From JBBQHM01 sp038323965 (lineage in GTDB: Bacteria; Verrucomicrobiota; Verrucomicrobiia; Chthoniobacterales; UBA10450): DNA of 64,000 nt. The notes beneath the pieces are model-generated. The model had not been told where the DNA came from. It saw nothing but the letters and a program-made list of their open reading frames with translations, and did not search any database. Each line of letters opens with the position of its first letter. The first letter of the stretch is position 1. The translations under genes were made by a program, and so were the position numbers. Below are positions 35,136 to 45,048 of the stretch, piece by piece. The stretch is taken from positions 1-64,000 of the forward strand of contig JBBQHM010000002.1 of assembly GCA_038323965.1 (NCBI GenBank). Reading direction: 5' to 3'.

Positions 35136-35630
35136 TTACTCGATGATATTCATGTAGCGCGTCGCCCCAATCGACTGAAACTGACCGCTTGAAAGGGAGC
35201 CGTCATCGAACATTTTATCGATCGCGCTCATCTCGGTGAAGCTCGCATCCGGGTCGACCACAGAAACGCCGGCCTTGAAGGCGAAAACCCGGTAGTCCCA
35301 ATCCCACTGGCCCCCGATGGGCGTGGCCGCAGTCCAATCAAGTGTAGGACCAAAGTAGGTGTCCATCTCGGGTGGTAGAACGCCGCGATTCACATCCGGC
35401 GGGTAGGCGCCAGCGTGCTCGATCGCATAAGTTTCGAAGGCAGAAGTCGCTACTCGCATCGCGTTGATGAACTTGGTGTCACGTGATCGCTGGCGCGCGC
35501 GCAGGAAAGAAGGCAAAGCCAGGATGGCCAGCAGTGCGATGATCGATACCACAATCATGATTTCCACGAGGGTAAATCCGCGCTCTTTCGTGGTTCGCAC
35601 AGGCATAGTAAGCACCACGAACGGTGCCAT
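35136..35630 (-). CDS. Type IV pilin/type II secretion pseudopilin-like protein
   Basis: The 164-residue protein has the type III signal ERG-FTLVEIMIVVSIIALLAILALPSF: cleavage after Gly by prepilin peptidase, Glu at +5, and a 20-residue hydrophobic helix. The C-terminal part has no recognisable GspG calcium loop, but DWDYRVF and DPDASFTEMSAI suggest a small globular domain. The first ATG (35630) is preceded by AGGCGG; a later ATG at 35606 would give a shorter leader. It directly follows ftsZ by 12 bp and may be co-transcribed. No other pilin gene is next to it. Confidence 0.8.
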   Translation of the reverse strand: MAPFVVLTMPVRTTKERGFTLVEIMIVVSIIALLAILALPSFLRARQRSRDTKFINAMRVATSAFETYAIEHAGAYPPDVNRGVLPPEMDTYFGPTLDWTAATPIGGQWDWDYRVFAFKAGVSVVDPDASFTEMSAIDKMFDDGSLSSGQFQSIGATRYMNIIE

Positions 35631-35642
35631 TCACCCGCCTGG

Positions 35643-37136
35643 CTATTTCACGCGCACATTTTTGCGCAGGAACGTAGGAACATCCAGATCCTGACCCTCG
35701 ACGATCGTTGGCTCACTTTTTTCAAAACGACCGCGCGTGACCGGCTCGAACTGCATCACCTCCTGCTTCGCCGCGCCAAACTTTTCCCGTTTCGGTTTTT
35801 CCGGGACCGGCAGAGAATGGGGCGAAGGATAGCCCGGCGCCGGGCTAAGCGGTCGAAGCTCTTTCGCCACCGGCTTCTGTTTTGGCAGGATGACTCGCTG
35901 CCGCGGTGGTGCTTTCAACACTGGTACTTCAACTTTAGGAACGTCGTCAACGATTGGAACATCTGCTGCCGGCATCAGGTTAAATTCCTCTGGAACAACC
36001 GCTTCCTCCGTCGCATGCGAATCGACGACGACTTCCGGTTCCGCCGTGGAGGCGGGTTCGACTTCCTCAGGTTCTACGCTCACCACTGCGCTCTCCGGCG
36101 GTTGCGGCTCTGCGACCGGAGCGGGCGGTGAGAATTGTTGCTGGACGAGCAAGTCGTCCTCCGTGGCGATAGAGCTGATCAAAGTAACGCTCAGCCGATT
36201 GCCCATTCGTCCATCCACCGCCGTACCAAATAAAATTTGAGTACGATCTCCAACGTGTTTTCCTAGTTCCCGCATCAGGATCTCCACCTCGGATAACGTC
36301 ATGCCCGGACCACCTGCTACTTGAACCAGAAGGTTCGACGCATCCGCCAGCATACGACCACGATCCATCAAAGGGTTCTTAAGTGCGCGGGCCAGCGCGT
36401 CATGCGCTCGATTATCGGAATCAGCTTCCCCGAATCCAAAGAGGCATCGGCCGCTACTACTCCGGAGCGCCGAGAGCAGGTCGTCGAAGCCGATACGAAT
36501 GATCCCCGGTCTTTGAATAAGGTTTACGATGGCGCGCACACTTTGACTGATCGTCATGTCGCCAACCGCAAACGCCTGATGAATACCCGCCTTGGGCGCG
36601 ACGATATCGCCCATCCTGTCATTCTCGAAACAGACGACGGCGTCGGCGATCTGATTCAGTCGCGCTAACGAGTCCTGGGCCTGCTGCATTCGTCGTTTCC
36701 CTTCGAAAGTGAAGGGTAACGTCGCGAAGACGATGACTAGTCCGCCGTGTTCACGTGCGATTTGAGCGGCGACCGGCGCAGCGCCAGAGCCCGTCCCACC
36801 GCCAAGACCAGCACAGACGAAAATCATGCGAGCGTCGGTGAGAGCACGACGAATCTCTTCGCTCGATTCCTGGGCGGCTTGCGCACCCATTTCCGGATCG
36901 CCACCCGTCCCCAGCCCGCGGGTGAGGGTGCGACCGAGTTGCACTTTGGCCGACGCGACCGACGCAGCCAGGGACTGCACGTCGGTGTTCACCGCGATAA
37001 GATCGGACTTGTCGAAGCCATCGAGGACCATCCGATCAAGCACGTTGGAGCCTCCACCGCCAACGCCGATAATTCGGATTGGAATCAAGTCATCCTCACG
37101 CTCAGGCAAACTGTAGTTGCGACTTAGTTGGATCAT
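35643..37136 (-). CDS. ftsZ: Cell division protein FtsZ
   Basis: FtsZ forms the GTP-dependent ring that drives septation. The 497-residue protein has the GTP-binding loop GGGTGSG at 112-118 and the early IGVGGGGSNVLDRM. A 150-residue Pro/Glu/Val-rich linker follows. The C-terminal peptide DLDVPTFLRKNVRVK is the conserved tail that binds FtsA. The ATG at 37136 is preceded by GGAG at 7-nt spacing; the longer frame from 37181 overlaps ftsA and is unlikely. It is the last Fts gene of the dcw cluster. Confidence 0.98.
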   Translation of the reverse strand: MIQLSRNYSLPEREDDLIPIRIIGVGGGGSNVLDRMVLDGFDKSDLIAVNTDVQSLAASVASAKVQLGRTLTRGLGTGGDPEMGAQAAQESSEEIRRALTDARMIFVCAGLGGGTGSGAAPVAAQIAREHGGLVIVFATLPFTFEGKRRMQQAQDSLARLNQIADAVVCFENDRMGDIVAPKAGIHQAFAVGDMTISQSVRAIVNLIQRPGIIRIGFDDLLSALRSSSGRCLFGFGEADSDNRAHDALARALKNPLMDRGRMLADASNLLVQVAGGPGMTLSEVEILMRELGKHVGDRTQILFGTAVDGRMGNRLSVTLISSIATEDDLLVQQQFSPPAPVAEPQPPESAVVSVEPEEVEPASTAEPEVVVDSHATEEAVVPEEFNLMPAADVPIVDDVPKVEVPVLKAPPRQRVILPKQKPVAKELRPLSPAPGYPSPHSLPVPEKPKREKFGAAKQEVMQFEPVTRGRFEKSEPTIVEGQDLDVPTFLRKNVRVK

Positions 37137-37152
37137 GGTTTGTCTCCGCAGG

Positions 37153-38364
37153 TCACCGCATGCCGGGAATGAACCGGCCAAAGATCTTTCGTATCCCGCT
37201 ACGCTGTGGGCGATCGCTTTGCACCGCCTGCGCGTACTTAATCAGGCCTATAGCGGTAGAGTACTGAGGATTCTCCGCGGCCGAAGTAATGCCCGAAATA
37301 GTCTGGGCGTGTCCTACTCGCGCAGGAATGTCAAAGACCTCTTCCGCCAGATGGTCGATACCATTCAAGAGACTACAACCGCCGGTGATGAATATCCCTT
37401 CACCAATGTAGTTAATAAAGGCTTCTTCCTCGAGTTGACGTCGGAGCAGCTCGAATGTCTCACGCACCCGCAAGTTAATGATCGTATTCAGGGTTTCGCG
37501 TTCGATTTCTTTGCCAGCAAAGCCGGAATCATCCTTCAGCAGCACCGTCTCGCCTGGCAGGGAATTACCCAGGATCACACCACCTTCTTCTATCTTCAGT
37601 TTCTCTGCGCGGGTCATTGGTATGCGCAAACCCATCGAGATATCGTTAGTAATGTGGTCGCCACCCACGGCGAGACATCCGCTCTGTTTCACAGCACCAT
37701 CAACGTAAAGAATGTAGTCCGTGGTTCCTCCGCCCATATCGATAACGAGGCAGCCAAGGTTCTTCTGGTGCTGAGTAACCACCACCTGAGCCGACGCCAA
37801 AGGGCCAAAAACAACATCTTCTACTTCGAGCGGCAACTCCTTGATACAGCGAATAGTGTTCTGGATACGCGTTCTTACCCCATGGATAATATGGAAGTCG
37901 GCCTCAAGTTTATTTCCAAGCATTCCTACCGGACTCAGGACGCCATCCTGCCCGTCAACGTGATAGTGCTGAATGATCGAATGGAGAAACGCGTTCGGGG
38001 CCGGCACGCTCACTTCGCGTGCGTTCACCTTCACATCCTCGATGTCCTGATCGTCGATCTCGTCCCGATCCTCCGGGAGGATGACGCAGCCGCGATTATT
38101 AAAACTTTGGATATGAGAACCTGCGACGCTGACGAAGACGCTTCGAATCATCACGTCGCTCTTTTGCTCCGCGTCTACCACCGCCTCGTGCACACACTTC
38201 ATCGCGGTTTCGAAATCGACGATCTCGCCTTTGCGCACTCCGCGTGACGGCGCCTGGCCCACTCCAAGTATCTTCGTCGTTCCATCGGGACGGCTCTCCC
38301 CGACGACGACGCAGATCTTTGAAGTCCCAATTTCTAATCCTACCATCAAGTCTCCTGCCGACAT
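37153..38364 (-). CDS. ftsA: Cell division protein FtsA
   Basis: FtsA is an actin-like ATPase that anchors FtsZ to the membrane. From ATG at 38364, four bases after the ftsQ stop, the 403-residue protein reads MVGLEIGTSKICVVVG (phosphate 1), VIDMGGGTTDYILYVDG (phosphate 2) and FITGGCSLLNGI (adenosine). The C-terminus IRKIFGRFIPGMR is an amphipathic membrane-targeting helix. The longer frame to 38460 reaches into ftsQ and is rejected. Confidence 0.97.
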   Translation of the reverse strand: MSAGDLMVGLEIGTSKICVVVGESRPDGTTKILGVGQAPSRGVRKGEIVDFETAMKCVHEAVVDAEQKSDVMIRSVFVSVAGSHIQSFNNRGCVILPEDRDEIDDQDIEDVKVNAREVSVPAPNAFLHSIIQHYHVDGQDGVLSPVGMLGNKLEADFHIIHGVRTRIQNTIRCIKELPLEVEDVVFGPLASAQVVVTQHQKNLGCLVIDMGGGTTDYILYVDGAVKQSGCLAVGGDHITNDISMGLRIPMTRAEKLKIEEGGVILGNSLPGETVLLKDDSGFAGKEIERETLNTIINLRVRETFELLRRQLEEEAFINYIGEGIFITGGCSLLNGIDHLAEEVFDIPARVGHAQTISGITSAAENPQYSTAIGLIKYAQAVQSDRPQRSGIRKIFGRFIPGMR

Positions 38365-38368
38365 CTCG

Positions 38369-39460
38369 TTAGTCTTTTTTTTCCTTCTGGGTTGGTGAAG
38401 GACGGCCCGCCGCAAACGGCTGGAGTCCAGATTGCTGTTTTGTTGTTCCGCCTGCGCCATTGCGAGGCGCGACTTTGCTATCCGCCGTCGTCACCGGAAT
38501 CGCGCGCATAATCCGCGGCTGCTCCGCCGGATCGATGGTGTCGTTAATCACTTCGGAAGCGGGCTGCGTAAAAGTTACCGGAATGTTCCGCTGCACCAGC
38601 AGATTGACCGTGGATAACTCGCGCTTGGAGTCATCCGACCAGACGAGAAATTGCTCAAGTCGCTGTAGTTGGCCCTCAATGTTCTCGAAGCTGAAAGTGA
38701 CCCTGGTGTGATTCTTATCTGTCACGATGAGGCAATACCCTTTAGAGACATCAATCTCGCGCACTTGAAACCGGGTCTGCATGAAGCTTCGCGTGCTCAG
38801 ACGCAGCAAATCGAGCGCAGCTTTGGCTTCGAAAGATTCGATCGCCTTGCCGGCTTCCAACGGTTCACTCGCGCAACCGGTTATGAGCGGAAGACCGAGG
38901 TACTCCGGCACCAGCTTTTTCTCTTTCATCAAGACGCCGCGCGCATCGACCAGGAACGCTGACTCAGAGGCGAAGACGTCAGCGAGTTCTTTGTCGCTCG
39001 TGATCCAGGCGATCGGTTTCCGCTCGGTGATTTGAACATCAATCTCGTTAGGAAGCTTCCGCACAATTTGCACATCATCGACCTGCGGAAGTTGTTGCAG
39101 AAGGTCGTGCGTCTGCGCGAGGTTAATTTGAAAGATGTTTTCACCTTCAACCAGACCGGCGGCGGTAATAACCTGATCACGCTGCAGCGTGCCATCGGAT
39201 CGAACCTCAATTTTCGTTAGCTGGTAGTCAGGGTTATCGAAGACGAATCGCCGGATTCCGACTTGAACTCCCACGTAGATACCTGTGCCAATGGCGAGGG
39301 CCAGTATCACTTTCGATACGATGACTAACACGCGTCGATTGCGATGTTGCGTGGCCTTTTGCGACCTTACTTTGACATCGAGCAAATGCTGTTGCCGGCG
39401 TTGCCGTACATTCGACACGCGCTGATTGCGCGGGCGGGCTTTTCGCTGGGCCATTCTCAT
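38369..39460 (-). CDS. ftsQ: Cell division protein FtsQ/DivIB
   Basis: The 363-residue protein has a basic cytoplasmic tail (1-44), one membrane helix (about 46-66) and a periplasmic POTRA/FtsQ region (LTKIEVRSDGTLQRDQVITAAGL, then KLPNEIDVQITERKPIAWI). FtsQ links early and late divisome parts, binding FtsL and FtsB. No FtsB gene is obvious in the window. A 60-residue Pro-rich C-terminal extension is unusual. It overlaps ddl by 4 nt (ATGA). Confidence 0.92.
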   Translation of the reverse strand: MRMAQRKARPRNQRVSNVRQRRQQHLLDVKVRSQKATQHRNRRVLVIVSKVILALAIGTGIYVGVQVGIRRFVFDNPDYQLTKIEVRSDGTLQRDQVITAAGLVEGENIFQINLAQTHDLLQQLPQVDDVQIVRKLPNEIDVQITERKPIAWITSDKELADVFASESAFLVDARGVLMKEKKLVPEYLGLPLITGCASEPLEAGKAIESFEAKAALDLLRLSTRSFMQTRFQVREIDVSKGYCLIVTDKNHTRVTFSFENIEGQLQRLEQFLVWSDDSKRELSTVNLLVQRNIPVTFTQPASEVINDTIDPAEQPRIMRAIPVTTADSKVAPRNGAGGTTKQQSGLQPFAAGRPSPTQKEKKD

Positions 39461-40392
39461 GGCAAGCCTCCTAACCTGCGCGCGCGCGATAACGCTATGA
39501 TGCGAAGACAGAGCTCTGGATAAGTGATCCCAGCGACGCCGGCGGCTTCCGGCAACAAGCTTGTCTCTGTCATTCCGGGAATGGTGTTTACCTCGAGAAC
39601 CGTAGGTGCTCCTTTTTCCGGCAGGATGACATCCACGCGTGAGTAAACCTCGAGTCCCAGGGCCTCATGCGCACGCCAAGCGAGTTGCTGGATGGAGGAG
39701 GTTTCGTCCGCTGAAAGTTTGGCCGGACAAACGTGTTGCGCTCCTCCACCCGCTCCCGGGTTCAGGAACGGATACTTGTTCGCGAAATCGTAGAAGCCGC
39801 CTTCCGGCGGAATAATTTCGATGATAGGGAGTGCCTGATCGCCCAGGATTCCGATAGTAAGCTCGCGACCAGGCACAAACTTCTCGATTAATAATTCGTC
39901 GTCGAATTTGCCGGCCTCGCGCAGCGAGTTCTCTACTTCCTCCGCTTTTTTGACGATGTAGATCCCCACCGTCGAGCCTTGTCGCGGGGCCTTGACCACG
40001 AACGGCACCTCCATCTTTGGACGATCACCGGCTCGCACTACTTCCCACTCCGGAGTAGCAACTTTGCATTTCCCGAAGAGTTTCTTTGATAGGATTTTAT
40101 CAAATGCGATCCGGCTTCTCTCCGCATTCTCACCCGTGTAACTAACTCCCCGCGACTCCAGAATCGTCTGCACCTGGCCATCTTCACCAAAGGTTCCGTG
40201 CAACGCGATGAAGGCCAGCTCTGTCTCCGCGGGCATCTCGAAGTTCTCGTCCCTCACATCGACCTCACTGACTTCGGCTCCGGATGAACGCAAAGCCTTC
40301 GCCACGCCGCGCCCGGTCGCAAAAGAGACGTCGCGCTCCGATCCGGGTCCGCCCATTAATACTGCGATGTGCCGTGGAATCTGCGCGCTCAT
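39457..40392 (-). CDS. ddl: D-alanine--D-alanine ligase
   Basis: Ddl makes the D-Ala-D-Ala dipeptide for MurF, using ATP in the cytoplasm. The 311-residue, ATP-grasp protein begins IAVLMGGPGSERDVSFATG, with ALHGTFGEDG at 64-73, the ATP-binding VVKAPRQGSTVGI and the C-terminal metal site LEVNTIPGMTETSL. YTGEN in place of S-x-A in the substrate loop is within family range. It overlaps both murC/B (4 nt) and ftsQ (4 nt). Confidence 0.97.
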   Translation of the reverse strand: MSAQIPRHIAVLMGGPGSERDVSFATGRGVAKALRSSGAEVSEVDVRDENFEMPAETELAFIALHGTFGEDGQVQTILESRGVSYTGENAERSRIAFDKILSKKLFGKCKVATPEWEVVRAGDRPKMEVPFVVKAPRQGSTVGIYIVKKAEEVENSLREAGKFDDELLIEKFVPGRELTIGILGDQALPIIEIIPPEGGFYDFANKYPFLNPGAGGGAQHVCPAKLSADETSSIQQLAWRAHEALGLEVYSRVDVILPEKGAPTVLEVNTIPGMTETSLLPEAAGVAGITYPELCLRIIALSRARRLGGLP

Positions 40393-42686
40393 GCCGCTTC
40401 CCCCACGATTTGCACTTCCGTCTCCAGCTCGATACCGCGCTGCTCGCGAGCCGTGGTCTTGACCTGCTCGATCAAGGCCACCATATCGGCCGCGGAAGCG
40501 CCGCCATCGTTCACGATAAAGTTGCCGTGAACTTCCGAGACCCGGGCTTTTCCTATGGTCGCGTTTTTCAATCCAAGCTCCTCCACCAGCTGGCCGGCCG
40601 GACAGGCATCGGGATTCTTGAAAATGCAGCCGGCACTCGATGCTGCTGGTTGGGAAGTTCTCCGCTTCAGCTGCGACTCCTGCAGCTTTCGCAGAATCTC
40701 GGCGCGGTCGCCCGGGACGCCGCGGAAAGTCGCCGCAACCGCATAGTTGGTTTTTAGCGCTGGGACATTGCGATAGAAAATCTCCATCTCTCCCGGCGTT
40801 TTCGTATGCGCGTTCCCTCGCTCATCGAGGAATCGGATGCTCGCCACATTGTCGAAAGTCTGCGCTCCCATCGCGCCGGCATTCATGCGCAACGCGCCAC
40901 CCACTTCACCGGGAATTCCCTCCATCCACTCCAGGCCGGCGATTCCAGCATCACGTCCGGCATAGGCGATTTGTTTAAGTTTTGCGCCGACGCCCGCCGT
41001 GATCTCGCCGTTTTTGGATTCGATGCGTTCGAACTCGCCGCCGCTCGGATGAACCACGACACCGCGAATTCCGCCATCCCGCACGAGCAAATTTGAGCCG
41101 CGACCGATGACGAACAGCGGCAGATTTTCTTCGCGGCAGAAACGGATGAGCTCGGCAAAAATGCTTTCCGTCGTCGGCTCGATCCAGAATTGGGCGGGAC
41201 CGCCCACCCGCAGGGTCGTGTGTTTCGCGAGAGGTTCGTAAAGTTTAACGTCGCCTTGTTCACCGACAACTCCCTTTAACTTTTCGGCGATGACGAGATC
41301 AGCTGCGAGCGCGGCGAGTTGTTCGTGGATATTTCCCGCGCCCAGACTCACTACGAGATCGCCGGTTGCGAGCATATTGCCAATGTCCCAATGCACCCGT
41401 TTGCGCTCGGGCTGATAAGTAACGCCGCGATGTCCGTGCTGCGCGATCGCGTCCGCCACGGTCTGGCCGCTGATGCCCGGAATCGGTTGCTCGCTTGCTG
41501 GATAAACATCGGTAATGACGACGCGATCCGCGTCATCGAAGGCCGAGCCGAATTCATGACGGAGCGCCTGCGTGCGCGAATAGCGATGCGGTTGAAACAG
41601 CGTGAGCAAACGCCGGCGACCCGCGGACTTTGCCGTGGCGAGCGTCGCGCGAATCTCCGTCGGGTGATGCGCGTAATCGTCAACCAGCAAAAAACGTTCG
41701 CTCGAATATTTGATCTCGAAGCGCCGACGCGCGTGCTGGAAGCGCCCCAACGCCTTCGCGATTATTTCGAAGGGAACTCCCAGCTCGCTCGCAATCGCGA
41801 TCACGCCAATCGAGTTTTGCACGTTGTGACGCCCGGGCACATTCAGCGTGAGTTCTCCCAGTTGTTCGCCGTGCTTGTAGACGCAGTAGGTCGACGCGAA
41901 ATCCTTAAGGTCGATGTTGGCTCCGCGGTAATCTGCGGCTTCCGAGAATCCGTATGAAACCGAGCGCGGGCGGACGCCGCAAATACGGGAAGCATTCAAG
42001 TCGTCGGCATTGTAAAAAACGGTGCCGCTGGTTTGATCGAGCAGCTGATTAAAAACCACTTCGATGGCCGCGAGATCCTTATAAAAATCGAGGTGTTCCT
42101 CTTCGATATTCAGGATGAGAGCGTGCTCGGGGCTGTAGCAGCGCAGCGTCCCATCGCTTTCGTCGCCTTCCGCCACAAAGTATTCCCCGCGTGAATCCCA
42201 GTGCGCATTCGTCCCGAGGATCGGAATCTCGGCGCCGACATAGTGCGATGGATTCAACCCTCCATCGCGTAACGCGTGCGCTGTCATCGCCGAAGTCGTC
42301 GTTTTGCCGTGCATCCCTGCGATGACGATTCCACGCTTGCCGCTCATCACCGCCGCCAGCGCTTCCGCGCGGCGCGCCACGTGAATACCGTGCGAGCGCG
42401 CTGCCCTTAGCGTCGGGTTGTCGTCGCGAATCGCGGAAGAATAAACGACAAGCTCGGCGTTCTGCCCGTCTTCCGCGCGATGCTGCAAATGAAATTCGAG
42501 CCCTCGTTGTTTGAGACGCTCCACTTCCTGCGTGCTCACCTTGTCTGAACCGCTGACCTGATGACCGAGTTCCAGCAGCAGCGTAGCGATGCCGCTCATT
42601 CCGCTCCCGGCCACACCGATCAGATGGACGTGATGACGTTCGCGCGCGAGAAACTGCGTCAGGTCGAAATCGCTGGCGGTCGTCAT
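40389..42686 (-). CDS. murC/murB: Fused UDP-MurNAc--L-alanine ligase and UDP-MurNAc dehydrogenase (MurC-MurB)
   Basis: This is one 765-residue protein with two enzymes. Residues 1 to about 470 are MurC (HLIGVAGSGMSG; ATP site GMHGKTTT at 124-131; GDESDG; HHPTEI), which adds L-Ala to UDP-MurNAc. Residues about 478-765 are MurB, an FAD enzyme that makes UDP-MurNAc from UDP-GlcNAc-enolpyruvate (HTTLRVGGPA, GRGSNLLVRDGG, and SAGCIFKNP at 684-692). Cys686 stands where many MurBs have the proton-donating Ser. MurB therefore feeds MurC directly within one chain. No separate murB is seen. Confidence 0.96.
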   Translation of the reverse strand: MTTASDFDLTQFLARERHHVHLIGVAGSGMSGIATLLLELGHQVSGSDKVSTQEVERLKQRGLEFHLQHRAEDGQNAELVVYSSAIRDDNPTLRAARSHGIHVARRAEALAAVMSGKRGIVIAGMHGKTTTSAMTAHALRDGGLNPSHYVGAEIPILGTNAHWDSRGEYFVAEGDESDGTLRCYSPEHALILNIEEEHLDFYKDLAAIEVVFNQLLDQTSGTVFYNADDLNASRICGVRPRSVSYGFSEAADYRGANIDLKDFASTYCVYKHGEQLGELTLNVPGRHNVQNSIGVIAIASELGVPFEIIAKALGRFQHARRRFEIKYSSERFLLVDDYAHHPTEIRATLATAKSAGRRRLLTLFQPHRYSRTQALRHEFGSAFDDADRVVITDVYPASEQPIPGISGQTVADAIAQHGHRGVTYQPERKRVHWDIGNMLATGDLVVSLGAGNIHEQLAALAADLVIAEKLKGVVGEQGDVKLYEPLAKHTTLRVGGPAQFWIEPTTESIFAELIRFCREENLPLFVIGRGSNLLVRDGGIRGVVVHPSGGEFERIESKNGEITAGVGAKLKQIAYAGRDAGIAGLEWMEGIPGEVGGALRMNAGAMGAQTFDNVASIRFLDERGNAHTKTPGEMEIFYRNVPALKTNYAVAATFRGVPGDRAEILRKLQESQLKRRTSQPAASSAGCIFKNPDACPAGQLVEELGLKNATIGKARVSEVHGNFIVNDGGASAADMVALIEQVKTTAREQRGIELETEVQIVGEAA

Positions 42687-43771
42687 GGCGCGAGCGCGTA
42701 TCGTTCCATGGTTTCCGCCACGCGTAACGCCGCGTCGCCCGGTTCCAGCCCGAAAGCGTTTTCGCCCATCGTTTGTAAGAGTGAGCTATTGCCGATGAGC
42801 TCCCTGATCCGGCGCGCGAGCACATCGCCCGTGATCTCAGATTCCTTTAGAATAATTGCGGCATTCGCCGCCGCAAAAATCTCCGCGTTGCGCGACTGAT
42901 GATCGTCCGCCGCATACGGGAACGGGACCAGAATCGCCGGCAGGGAAAAAGCCGCGAGTTCGGCAAGGCTGGCTGCACCCGATCGCGCGATCGCGAAGTC
43001 GGCAGCGCTGTAAAGTTCCTCCATGCGATGATGAAATCCGGCGACAAGCGCGGGCACATTCGCGCGTCGATAGTTATCGGCGACAAGGCGTTCGTCGCGC
43101 GTCCCGGAAAGGTGAATGATCTGGATCGGCACGTCGGTCAAAGCCGGCAGACTTCGAATCATCGCCTGGTTGATCCCAGTCGCGCCCTGGCTGCCGCCCA
43201 TCACCAGCAACGTCGCCAGGTCGGGACGAAGCCCGAGCTTTTCGCGAGCGGCCTGCTTTTCCATTCGCTTCAATTCATTGCGAATCGGCGTGCCGGTAAT
43301 TTCCGTCGGCACACGCGGAAAAAATTGAGCGCATTCCTTGAAACCTAGCAGGACAGCGCGCACAAACCGCGCGGTCATCTTGTTGGCTTTGCCCGGGATC
43401 GCGTTCGACTCGTGGATGAACGTGGGAACCCCACGAAATTTTCCGGCAACAATCGGCGCGGTGGAGGTGAACCCACCCATGCCAAGAATTACCTGCGGCT
43501 TGAAACTCCGATAAATCGATCGGCAAAGTCCGAGGCTTTGATTGAAGCCACGCGCAAATTTCAGTAACGCCGGCGAGAAAGCCGATGGTAATCCGACGCT
43601 GGGAAGCCTCTCGTAGCGCATCTCGGGATGCTCACTTAAGACCAGCGCATCGACGTCTTTTTCCGAGACAAAAAGCATGACCTCATGTCCTCGCGCGCGC
43701 AGCACCTCGGCCACCGCGATTCCCGGGAACAAATGCCCACCGGTACCTCCACATGCGATGATCGTGTTCAT
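42683..43771 (-). CDS. murG: MurG, lipid I to lipid II GlcNAc transferase
   Basis: MurG moves GlcNAc from UDP-GlcNAc onto lipid I at the inner face of the membrane. The 362-residue protein opens with IIACGGTGGHLFPGIA (glycine-rich G loop), and also has MGGFTSTAP, TGTPIR, MGGSQGA and RSGAASLAEL, the GT28 nucleotide-sugar site. The start overlaps the ftsW stop by one base (TGATG), and its stop overlaps murC/B by 4. Confidence 0.97.
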   Translation of the reverse strand: MNTIIACGGTGGHLFPGIAVAEVLRARGHEVMLFVSEKDVDALVLSEHPEMRYERLPSVGLPSAFSPALLKFARGFNQSLGLCRSIYRSFKPQVILGMGGFTSTAPIVAGKFRGVPTFIHESNAIPGKANKMTARFVRAVLLGFKECAQFFPRVPTEITGTPIRNELKRMEKQAAREKLGLRPDLATLLVMGGSQGATGINQAMIRSLPALTDVPIQIIHLSGTRDERLVADNYRRANVPALVAGFHHRMEELYSAADFAIARSGAASLAELAAFSLPAILVPFPYAADDHQSRNAEIFAAANAAIILKESEITGDVLARRIRELIGNSSLLQTMGENAFGLEPGDAALRVAETMERYALAP

Positions 43772-44913
43772 CAGATGCGCGGCGTAGTGCGCACTCGCAG
43801 TGCGGTTTGTTTTTTACTAACCGGATCGAGCACGGCCTGCCGGTAGATGTTGAGCAGGAGCCCGATGCCGAAAAGCGACGCGGCCAGATTGGATCCCCCG
43901 TAGCTGATGAACGGGAGCGGGAGACCTTTGTTCGGCAGCAGTGAAGTGGTGACGCCGATATTAACCGCCGCCTGCAAAGCGAGGAGCGAGACGATTCCGC
44001 ACCCGACCAGCAAGCCGAAACGGTCCTTCGCGTGAAGCGCGATCTGCATGCCGCACACAATGATGACGATGAACAGAAACACGACGAGCAGACTGATGCG
44101 CAAGCCAAGTTCCTCGCCAATCATCGGGAAAATAAAATCGGTGTGGGCGTACGGCAGATACATCATTTTCTGGCGTCCATTTCCGAGACCAAGCCCTTCT
44201 ATCCCGCCGCTGCCCCAGGCAATGAGCGCCTGCATCTGTTGCAGGCCGGCGTCATCCTTGAAGCGTTCCGGATTCATAAACGCCGAGAGCCGCGCCATGC
44301 GTTCCGGGATGAATGTCGCAATCCCGATAAGCCCCACCAGCCCGCTCGCGCAAATCCCTCCGAGCAGCAGCAGATTCGTCCCGGCCACGAACATGATCAC
44401 GAACATGGTGCCGCCAATCAGTGCCGTCGTTCCAAGATCGACTTCAGTAATAATCAGGCCAAGCAGACAACCGACGATCGCCAGCGGGACGGCAAAGCCC
44501 CGGAGCAGGCGGCCGCTCTCTTTTTCCCAGCGCGAGAACCAGTGCGCGAGAAAGAAAACAGCGGCGACTTTCGCGAGTTCGGAGGGCTGAAAGGTGAAGG
44601 AGCCTGCGCCGATCCACCTACGCGAACCGTTGATCCGATGACCGATGGGCGGGACGAAGCAGAGCGCCAGCACCACCGCCGCGACCGCAAACCAGACCCA
44701 CCAGGTCCGTTGCCAGAAATGGTAATCCACCATCGCGGTCACGGTGCAAATAAAGAGTCCCACCCCGAGCCACATCGCCTGGCGTTTGATGAAAAAATAA
44801 ACGTCGCCATGCGCATCGCGCGCGAAGGCGCTCGTACTAAAGAGCATCACGATGCCGATCACCAGCATCAGCAACACTGCGACGAACATGATGTATGCGC
44901 TTTTGCGATGCAT
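43771..44913 (-). CDS. ftsW: FtsW, septal peptidoglycan polymerase
   Basis: The 380-residue SEDS protein with about 10 helices polymerises lipid II at the septum together with FtsI. Family blocks are GHRINGSRRWI, FTFQPSELAKVA, TEVDLGTTAL (catalytic-type Asp), WGSGGIEGLGLGNGRQK, YAHTDFIFPMIGEELG and PFISYGGSNL. It follows a palindromic repeat that splits it from the LysM gene by 135 bp, the largest break in the cluster. RodA is distinguished only by context: it lies among the Mur genes, so FtsW. Confidence 0.95.
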   Translation of the reverse strand: MHRKSAYIMFVAVLLMLVIGIVMLFSTSAFARDAHGDVYFFIKRQAMWLGVGLFICTVTAMVDYHFWQRTWWVWFAVAAVVLALCFVPPIGHRINGSRRWIGAGSFTFQPSELAKVAAVFFLAHWFSRWEKESGRLLRGFAVPLAIVGCLLGLIITEVDLGTTALIGGTMFVIMFVAGTNLLLLGGICASGLVGLIGIATFIPERMARLSAFMNPERFKDDAGLQQMQALIAWGSGGIEGLGLGNGRQKMMYLPYAHTDFIFPMIGEELGLRISLLVVFLFIVIIVCGMQIALHAKDRFGLLVGCGIVSLLALQAAVNIGVTTSLLPNKGLPLPFISYGGSNLAASLFGIGLLLNIYRQAVLDPVSKKQTALRVRTTPRI

Positions 44914-44937
44914 CAGACGACGCCCCCTCCCACAACC

Positions 44938-45028
44938 GTCATTCCGAGCGGAGTCGAGGAACCCCGTGACAGCACCATGAGTCTTGCCACGGGGTCCTTC
45001 GACTTCGCTGCGCTCCGCTCAGGATGAC
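44938..45028. repeat. Palindromic intergenic repeat, copy 4, inside the dcw cluster
   Basis: The arms GTCATTCCGAGCGGAGTCGAGG and CTTCGACTTCGCTG...CTCAGGATGAC lie between the LysM gene and ftsW. The rest of the 135-bp gap holds no other recognisable element. Confidence 0.85.
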
Positions 45029-45048
45029 GGACGTGCGGTTTACCTCCG

